Positions 6,501 through 10,576 of a stretch of DNA of 10,576 nucleotides are shown piece by piece; the first letter of the stretch is position 1, and the number at the start of each line of letters is the position of its first letter. Source of the DNA: Legionella sp. Lineage in GTDB: Bacteria > Pseudomonadota > Gammaproteobacteria > Legionellales > Legionellaceae. The DNA is taken from contig SCSO01000233.1 of NCBI GenBank assembly GCA_004297865.1, positions 1 to 10,576 on the forward strand, given 5' to 3'. The notes beneath the pieces are model-generated. The model was not told where the DNA came from. It saw nothing but the letters and a program-made list of their open reading frames with translations, and did no database searches. The position numbers and the translations under genes are program-made.

Positions 6501-6817
6501 AGATTCCATTGATAGCGTTCACTGCACTCTAAGGCTTGTTGAGCGAAATCTAAGGTCATTTGTTGATGTGTAGATAGCGCTGGACGTTTAGCGGCTGCTT
6601 GTTGTAAAGCTAAGACAATACGTTCCCGCATTTCACTGGCGGCTTTGCGAGTAAAGGTCAAAGCAATAATTTGCTCGGGGGCTTGGACTGTACTTAACAA
6701 ACGTAAATAGCGTTGCGTCAGAATTTCTGTTTTTCCAGAGCCAGCTGGGGCCTGAACTATAAAAGAAGAAAAAGGATCCGTAGCTTGGATCCTTTGGGCA
6801 CTATCAACAAGCGTCAT
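3584..6817 (-). CDS. AddA/RecB-type UvrD-family helicase with C-terminal PD-(D/E)XK nuclease
   Basis: This 1077-residue superfamily 1A helicase-nuclease should process double-strand DNA ends for recombinational repair. In order: Walker A APAGSGKT (23-30), LTFTRKAASEMRERI (53-67), TIDSLCQS (117-124), Walker B LLVDEFQDTS (409-418), VGDPMQSIYRFRQA (443-456), LRCNFRSSE (479-487), TIHKSKGLEFDTVFLPGLG (753-771) and LYVAVTRAKSRLYLL (830-844). The nuclease domain follows: IVAHQLLQ (919-926), IIDR with D1008, DFKTG with D1021 and K1023, and QLNEYATYL (1038-1046). All expected nuclease residues are present. I place the start at the ATG at 6815-6817, one base after the lysC-lysA stop, with GGA 5 bases upstream. 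A TTG at 6830-6832 would add five residues and overlap the previous gene by 14 bases. AddA normally pairs with AddB, and RecB with RecC and RecD; neither partner is in the window. Confidence 0.9.
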   Translation of the reverse strand: MTLVDSAQRIQATDPFSSFIVQAPAGSGKTEILTQRYLRLLSTVQAPEQIIALTFTRKAASEMRERIVLALQQAAAKRPALSTHQQMTLDFAQQALECSERYQWNLLQQPNRLKIITIDSLCQSINQAIPLMEKQIAYSNITDKPESHYLNAARACIQFALDTPEYHHAISTLLLHVDNRRDRLLALFKDLLAQRDQWLKPLFQARTQEKAVFEQALRFIEQHELVRLQQSLPLGLATDLVQLAREMACLEEDLNSPRQKLKEWYEFKDINQEMAIALSKLLLTGDKQFRNAFDHHVGLKKGICSEEEYQSIKSRSKKLLAELHESVDFLNALLQVSSLPTPEYDVEQWEVLQALFVLLPLLVGHLHLIFSEHNEIDFTAISQQALQALGEADNPTDLALYLDHRIHHLLVDEFQDTSISQFELLSQLVQGWQAGDGKTLFVVGDPMQSIYRFRQAEVGLFFRAKEQGIGGHQLQSLELRCNFRSSETIVQWVNQHFSQIFPKQFDMESGAVSFHSSVNVIKGDAQSGIQAWEFKNKEQEALHLIDLVKEELARDKEQSLAILVRSRSQLAEIIRLLRQQQIPYQGTDIDLLANLLHLRDAWSLTQALLLPANRLAWLAVLRSPYCGLSLPDIYHIAAYNTKKSIYAALLNLEQIPHLSNEGRHRALYFTQVMQSALNLRYQSRLSEWVGQTLKELHVEQILNPGQLSDLEQFWSLLDRYELDGRLPDLQEFQNELHKLYSQQATPSRLQVMTIHKSKGLEFDTVFLPGLGAQPNRGDQPMLRWLKLPSAKEDLLLVSPIQAAHQEACALYDYLSDIDREKSSYEAQRVLYVAVTRAKSRLYLLDSSSKSSKGSFRALLKHQNFLAKETADNSEDKPLPLPQLTHLPNHFYPADARLTTTFVNPPSSHLSTGVPRLLGIVAHQLLQWICEHHPQTVMQIPWELARTAYKNMGFNEVAQSQALEILQEQVSQLFRDPIGSWIIAAHEKEWNEYELLVSQQHKMVTRIIDRCFVDQGKLWIIDFKTGKEDEHSLKLYQQQLNEYATYLSSRFSLPIYCGLYYLQEQHWVSWEYGGHLHV

Positions 6818-6818
6818 A

Positions 6819-9380
6819 TTATTCCAATGCAATTTCTTGTGCTGGTGGACGTAGATTATAATGCGAACTCATGCAATGACCATAGGCGCCAGTGTTGGCA
6901 ATTAGCAATACATCACCTTCGCGAGTTTCAGGTAATAAACGATCATAACCTAAGGTATCTCCGGATTCGCAAATGGGCCCAACGATATGTGCAAAGCCTG
7001 CTTTTTCATCATGTAAACGGGTTAAATTCACAATTTCATGATAAGCACCGTAGAGTGAAGGACGAATTAAGGAGTTCATGCCGGTTTCTATACCAATGAA
7101 TTTTACTTTACCTTTTTCTTTGCATTGCGTCACTTTCGCTAAAATTACCCCGCTTTCTGCAACAAAATAACGACCGGGTTCTAGCCAGATTTGTAAAGAA
7201 GGGTAATTGGCTTTCACTGCTAATAAAGAAGCGTCTAAGGCGACTAGATCTAAGGGATGTTGTCCGGGTTTTTCTACAATTCCAAAACCCCCGCCTAAGT
7301 TAATAGAACGCACTCTGGGGAATTGATCAATCAAAGATGCGAGCATCATCGCAGTTTGTTGCCAAAGATCGGGCGAAAGAATACCGCTGCCGGAATGCGC
7401 GTGCAAACCAATGACGTCAATATGATGCTTTTTAGTCAATGCTAAAATTTCACTGATATCATTTTGGGTGATGCCGAATTTAGACTCATTGCCACCAGTA
7501 GACACGTGTTTATGATGCCCCGCACCGGTACCTGGATCGATACGCATGATCACTTCACGATTTTTAAATAGATCAGGCCAATGTTCTAGCGGATATAAAC
7601 TGTCTATCGTCACATAACAACCGACTTTAAGCGCGTATTCGTATTCACTTTTGGGAGCGAAATTGGGCGTGAATAAAATACGTTCTCTGTCGATCTCAGG
7701 GAATAATTGCAGTACTAAATCTAATTCTTGAATAGAGACGCATTCAAAACCTATACCTTCTTTTTCCAAAGTTTTTAGAACGGATGGGAAAGGATTGGCT
7801 TTAATGGCATAAAATAATTTATCGACTGCTGTTAATGACAACAGATTTTTAGCGCGTTCAGCTTGGGTTGCACTATGATAGACATAACAAGGGGAATGCA
7901 TTGCACTGGTGGTTAATAACCGATCGCGTTCAGTTTCCCACCAAGGAGTAGGGCGCTCGCTAGGTTTGCCAAATTCTTCATGCCAACTCTTGGAGTAGTA
8001 GAACACTTGTGGATTGCTTTCAATCACCAAATGGTGAAGTTTTTGGCAGAGTTTATCGGCTTGCGATTCATCGACTACGAAGGTTAAGTTTAAATCATTA
8101 GATGCTAAAGACATGAGATAGACTTGCTTGGCTTCAAACACTTCTAGAGCAGGGCCTAATTGTGGAAGTATGGTACGAATATGATGTCCTACCATACTCA
8201 CAGCACTACACGGTTCAATTAGTTTTGCACGACCGAATTGGTTGAGATCAGCAATCAGCGCATTGATTGCTGGGCGGTCGTATAATTTCACATTATTGTC
8301 TAAGGATAAGGTCACGTTAAATTCGGAAGAGGATAATAAGTCCACCGAAAAACCGTGATTTTTAAACACACCAAATACATCAGCTAAAAAACCGACTTGT
8401 TGCCACATGTTTAGGGTATCGATAGAGATTAGCAAAATACTGTGTTTGACCTGAATGGATTTGATCAAGGGCGCGGTTTCATCAATGTCTTTGGTAATCA
8501 AAGTACCAGAGTGTTCTGGCAGTTGTGTGTATTTTACTGACATGGGGATATTGGCGCGACGCACTGGAGGAATGCAATTGGGATGAAGCACTTTGGCACC
8601 CATGGACGCAATCTCTTGCGCTTCATCGTAATTGAGTTTTTTCAGTAGACGTGCGTGGGGCAATTGATGTGGATTAGCGGTGTAGATTCCAGGAACATCG
8701 GTCCATATTTCACAAGCACAGGCTTGTAGTTTGGCTGCGAGTAGCGCTGCTGAAGTATCTGAACCGCCGCGACCGAGTAATACAGTTTCACCTTGAGGAT
8801 TTGCCGCAAAAAAACCTTGGGTAATGATGGCATCGGCACCGGTAGTTAGAAAACGTTCAACCATTTGAGAGTCGTATTCGCTTTCGCAACGTGCAGATAA
8901 ATAGTTTGCGGTATCTGTGCCTAAGAAGGGTGTGCTGGTGAGTAATTCACGAGCGTCTACCCATTGGACCTTAATGCCTTGTTTTTCTAAGAAGGCTTGT
9001 CCTAAACGAGTCATCATTAATTCACCCAGACTTAAAATCTGGGCGTGGGTTTTGGCAGGGGCTTGTTTAAGTAAAGCAATACCGGTGAGCCATTGGTTTA
9101 ATTGTTGTAATTCTTTGCTAATTAATTCAGGGTTGATTTCTAAAGCGTCTACCAGATTGAGATGGCTACTTCGGATGTCGTTATAAATACTTTGATGTTC
9201 ATCAAGCAAAGCGGCTTCTATGGCTTTTTCGAGTTTATTGGAAATTTGCGTCAATGCTGAGCAAACGATAACAGGTTGTAGCCCGGTGCTCAGATGTTTT
9301 TTAGTAATCGCTGCAATATTGTTCCAGGTTTCCCTAGTCGAAACGCTGGTACCACCGAATTTAGTTATGATTTGTTGCAT
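6819..9380 (-). CDS. Fused bifunctional aspartate kinase / diaminopimelate decarboxylase
   Basis: This single 853-residue protein joins LysC and LysA, the first and last enzymes of the aspartate-to-lysine pathway. The kinase part (about 1-300) has KFGGTSV (7-13), GRGGSDTSA (203-211) and DVPGIYTANP (228-237). Two ACT domains follow at about 313-455 and should bind a feedback amino acid, usually lysine and/or threonine. After a short linker (about 456-490) comes a fold-III PLP-dependent decarboxylase. It has YAIKANP with PLP lysine K527, GLHAHSGSG (658-666), GGGFG (696-700), EPGRYF (734-739), CESGD (804-808) and the closing GAYG (831-834). All signature catalytic residues of both halves are present. 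Such fusions are known in some gammaproteobacteria, including Xanthomonas and relatives. The ATG at 9378-9380 gives MQQIITKFGGTSV, a normal kinase N-terminus; its SD is weak (GGA, 9 bases away). The stop is one base from the downstream helicase start. Confidence 0.95.
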   Translation of the reverse strand: MQQIITKFGGTSVSTRETWNNIAAITKKHLSTGLQPVIVCSALTQISNKLEKAIEAALLDEHQSIYNDIRSSHLNLVDALEINPELISKELQQLNQWLTGIALLKQAPAKTHAQILSLGELMMTRLGQAFLEKQGIKVQWVDARELLTSTPFLGTDTANYLSARCESEYDSQMVERFLTTGADAIITQGFFAANPQGETVLLGRGGSDTSAALLAAKLQACACEIWTDVPGIYTANPHQLPHARLLKKLNYDEAQEIASMGAKVLHPNCIPPVRRANIPMSVKYTQLPEHSGTLITKDIDETAPLIKSIQVKHSILLISIDTLNMWQQVGFLADVFGVFKNHGFSVDLLSSSEFNVTLSLDNNVKLYDRPAINALIADLNQFGRAKLIEPCSAVSMVGHHIRTILPQLGPALEVFEAKQVYLMSLASNDLNLTFVVDESQADKLCQKLHHLVIESNPQVFYYSKSWHEEFGKPSERPTPWWETERDRLLTTSAMHSPCYVYHSATQAERAKNLLSLTAVDKLFYAIKANPFPSVLKTLEKEGIGFECVSIQELDLVLQLFPEIDRERILFTPNFAPKSEYEYALKVGCYVTIDSLYPLEHWPDLFKNREVIMRIDPGTGAGHHKHVSTGGNESKFGITQNDISEILALTKKHHIDVIGLHAHSGSGILSPDLWQQTAMMLASLIDQFPRVRSINLGGGFGIVEKPGQHPLDLVALDASLLAVKANYPSLQIWLEPGRYFVAESGVILAKVTQCKEKGKVKFIGIETGMNSLIRPSLYGAYHEIVNLTRLHDEKAGFAHIVGPICESGDTLGYDRLLPETREGDVLLIANTGAYGHCMSSHYNLRPPAQEIALE

Positions 9381-9480
9381 GATGTATGTTCCATTCTATA
9401 TTACTTGGAACTTAACATGGACTAAAGTCTGAGTACAAGTCTATGGGGATAATTTTAATGAACCGTCCCAGTAGAAACGT

Positions 9481-9557
9481 CGTGCCCGTGAGCGTGCCCA
9501 TGCCCGTGCCCGTCTTTTCATATTACATAATATAAAACCGGGCACGCTCACGAAAAA
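9481..9557. repeat. GC-rich inverted repeat with internal 12-bp tandem units
   Basis: Perfect 13-bp arms CGTGAGCGTGCCC (9487-9499) and GGGCACGCTCACG (9540-9552) enclose 40 bases. The enclosed part contains an AT-rich near-palindrome (TATTACATAATA, 9521-9532) and a nested pair, CGTGCCCG (9505-9512) with CGGGCACG (9539-9546). CGTGCCC also recurs every 12 bases, at 9481, 9493 and 9505. The outer sequences CCCGTGAGCGTGCCC (9485-9499) and TCACGAAAA (9549-9557) closely match the smaller hairpin at 2243-2271. It is probably a dispersed intergenic repeat. No T-run supports an intrinsic terminator, and both neighbouring genes point away from it. Confidence 0.7.
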
Positions 9558-9610
9558 CCGTATGACCCCGACTCAAAACCAAGGGTCAAAAAAAAACATA
9601 ATGGCACCAA

Positions 9611-9629
9611 TAAATCCATAATGGATTTA
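9611..9629. promoter_or_regulatory. 19-bp AT-rich palindrome, possible operator
   Basis: TAAATCCAT (9611-9619) and ATGGATTTA (9621-9629) form perfect 9-bp arms about a single central A. This geometry suits a dimeric regulator. It lies about 48 bases upstream of the possible -35 box of the FadL-type gene, where an activator could bind. Which protein would bind is unknown, and AT-rich palindromes can arise by chance. Confidence 0.35.
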
Positions 9630-9676
9630 AATTTGTTAACTATTGATTATATTGATAAAAATTTATTTAGAATCAT

Positions 9677-9704
9677 TTGAAATTCCAGCGAATTCCTTTA
9701 ATAT
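9677..9704 (+). promoter_or_regulatory. Possible promoter of the FadL-type gene
   Basis: TTGAAA (9677-9682; 5 of 6 consensus bases) and TAATAT (9699-9704; 4 of 6) are separated by 16 bases. Transcription would begin near 9711, leaving a leader of about 45-55 bases. The region is AT-rich and other weaker pairings exist, for example TTGATT at 9643-9648 with TAGAAT at 9668-9673. Confidence 0.35.
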
Positions 9705-9745
9705 CGATTAATTGTGTTTCTAACTGGAAGTATTTTTAATTTTTT

Positions 9746-9751
9746 AAGGAG
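9746..9751 (+). promoter_or_regulatory. Shine-Dalgarno AAGGAG deciding the FadL-type start
   Basis: AAGGAG lies 6 bases before a GTG (9758-9760), an ideal distance. A second purine run, GGAG (9755-9758), lies 8 bases before the in-frame ATG at 9767-9769. Both starts are therefore served. The stronger AAGGAG favours GTG, and the two products differ by three residues ahead of the signal peptide. Confidence 0.65.
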
Positions 9752-9757
9752 TGTGGA

Positions 9758-10576
9758 GTGAATATCATGCACAAACCCCTACGAACCTTGGTTAATGCTG
9801 CTGTACTATCAGCAATTGCCTCTACTGCCTATGCAGGTGGTTTTTCTTTATATACAGAAAGCGGTCCAATGATGACGGGTAACTTCGGTGCCGGAGCTGC
9901 AGCTGAAGGTGCTGATGCCTCAATTGGCTGGTATAACCCAGCAGGTTTGGTGTTGATTCATAATCAACAAGCAGTTTTTGGTGGTGTAGGTGTTTTGCCT
10001 GTTGCTCAGATTAGTGGTACGAGCAGTTATTTTTCTCCTCTATTTGACGATACTCCGTATGTTGAGACGTTTAATGGATTAAAAGGCGCTAAGGAAGCAT
10101 TTGTGCCTTCCTTACATTATGCGTTGCCATTAGGTGATAGAGCTACCTTTGGATTTAGTATCGTATCTCCTTTTGGTTTAGCAACTGAATGGGCTGCTGA
10201 TTCGGCAGTGCGTTACCAAGCTACCTTTACAGAAGTAATTACAATGAATTTTTCACCGGAAATAGGTGGTAAATTAACAGATAATTTTGCTGTGGGAGCA
10301 GGTTTAGATTTACAATATGCTAGAGTTAAATTTAATCGCATGTTAGGTTTGCCAGTATTTGCTCTCCCATTAGGAAATCCAATGGTAGTGGATTCTTTAA
10401 GTTACAATAAAGGGGATTCCTTCGGCGTAGGTTTTCATGCCGGAATTTTGGGTATGTTTAATGATAATCACACGCGAATCGGCTTAAATTATCAATCGAA
10501 AATGCGTCATAAATTCAATGGCTATAGTCAGTTAAGTGGCTCTTTAGCCGGTACCGTTAACTTAGGTACTTTCCCC
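9758..10576 (+). CDS. FadL/OmpP1-type outer-membrane transporter (3' truncated by window)
   Basis: The 273 visible codons encode an exported beta-barrel of the FadL/OmpP1/TodX family, which moves long-chain fatty acids or other hydrophobic molecules across the outer membrane. Numbering from the GTG, a signal peptide covers 1-26 and ends in STAYA. The mature protein starts GGFSLYTESG, as FadL proteins begin with a short N-terminal plug segment. Family features follow: GAGAAAEGADAS (44-55), WYNPAGL (58-64), FVPSLHYALP (115-124), FGFSIVSPFGLATEW (131-145), VRYQATFTEV (151-160), NFSPEIGGKL (164-173) and VGAGLDLQYARVKF (179-192), then alternating barrel strands to the edge. FadL family members are usually 400-480 residues, so roughly 40% is missing. 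The substrate cannot be read from the sequence. It is divergent from lysC-lysA. ATG at 9767 is the alternative start. Confidence 0.9.
   Translation, partial: MNIMHKPLRTLVNAAVLSAIASTAYAGGFSLYTESGPMMTGNFGAGAAAEGADASIGWYNPAGLVLIHNQQAVFGGVGVLPVAQISGTSSYFSPLFDDTPYVETFNGLKGAKEAFVPSLHYALPLGDRATFGFSIVSPFGLATEWAADSAVRYQATFTEVITMNFSPEIGGKLTDNFAVGAGLDLQYARVKFNRMLGLPVFALPLGNPMVVDSLSYNKGDSFGVGFHAGILGMFNDNHTRIGLNYQSKMRHKFNGYSQLSGSLAGTVNLGTFP

Larger units (their letters stand above)
9381..9757. other. Divergent intergenic region between lysC-lysA and the FadL-type gene
   Basis: This 377-base stretch has no plausible gene. The lysC-lysA side (9381-9470) should hold its minus-strand promoter. The best pair I can find is TTTAGT (9421-9426) and TAATAT (9398-9403) with a 17-base spacer, and it is poor. 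The middle (9481-9560) is a GC-rich repeat, and 9597-9745 is very AT-rich, with a palindrome and a likely promoter for the FadL-type gene. The contrast between GC-rich repeat and AT-rich flank is abrupt, which fits insertion of the repeat. Confidence 0.7.

Noticed and set aside
6815..6832. A TTG at 6830-6832 as the helicase start.
   Set aside because: The ATG 15 bases downstream has a suitable GGA at 5 bases and sits one base after the previous stop. TTG would add only five non-conserved residues.
6713..7099. A 128-codon plus-strand open frame over the helicase/lysC-lysA junction.
   Set aside because: It is a shadow frame antisense to two genes with complete motif sets.
9563..9596. TGACCC (9563-9568) and GGGTCA (9583-9588) followed by an A-run, resembling a terminator.
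   Set aside because: The run is A, not T, on the plus strand. On the minus strand the T-run precedes the stem. The arms are only 6 bp with a 14-base loop, and no gene ends here.

Overview
The window reads as a moderately AT-rich gammaproteobacterial chromosome segment. The order Legionellales (Legionella, Coxiella, Berkiella and relatives) is my best guess. This rests on the fused aspartokinase–diaminopimelate decarboxylase, the FadL-type porin, an OxyR with the paired redox cysteines, and the AT-rich base use. It is an inference, not a taxonomic assignment. Both ends cut genes. No phage, transposase, CRISPR array, tRNA or rRNA is visible.

Layout. At 1-483 (+) lies the C-terminal half of OxyR. 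It runs 27 bases into the convergent gene csiV (457-1008, -), which encodes a predicted periplasmic peptidoglycan-binding protein. Next on the minus strand is mrp/apbC (1072-2145), an Fe-S cluster carrier ATPase; both csiV and mrp have recognisable promoters of their own. The 517-base gap between mrp and the next gene (2146-2662) is repeat-rich. It holds a GC-rich hairpin, a 7-bp tandem repeat and two REPIN-like elements built from GTAG-headed 18-bp palindromes. A divergent plus-strand gene (2663-3532) encodes an enlarged hypoxanthine-type phosphoribosyltransferase. It ends at a strong 13-bp-arm palindrome (3543-3570) that separates it from the convergent genes beyond.

On the minus strand from 9380 to 3584 lies a two-gene unit. 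The fused lysC-lysA gene covers the first and last steps of lysine synthesis. One base after its stop begins a 1077-residue AddA/RecB-type helicase-nuclease, so the two are probably translationally coupled. No addB or recC/recD partner lies in the window. The divergent 377-base gap 9381-9757 contains a second dispersed repeat, related to the hairpin near mrp, and a 19-bp palindrome. The final gene, from 9758 to the edge (+), is a FadL/OmpP1-type outer-membrane transporter with a signal peptide, cut off at the 3' end.

Most genes are housekeeping: redox sensing, cell wall, Fe-S assembly, purine salvage, lysine/peptidoglycan precursor supply, DNA repair and lipid uptake. The most unusual material is in the repeats: the REPIN-like pair, whose copies differ by exactly one 47-bp unit, and a second inverted-repeat family with one copy near each end of the window. 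The phosphoribosyltransferase, with extra terminal segments and an internal insertion, is the least conventional protein. I did not find a convincing new defence or secretion system.
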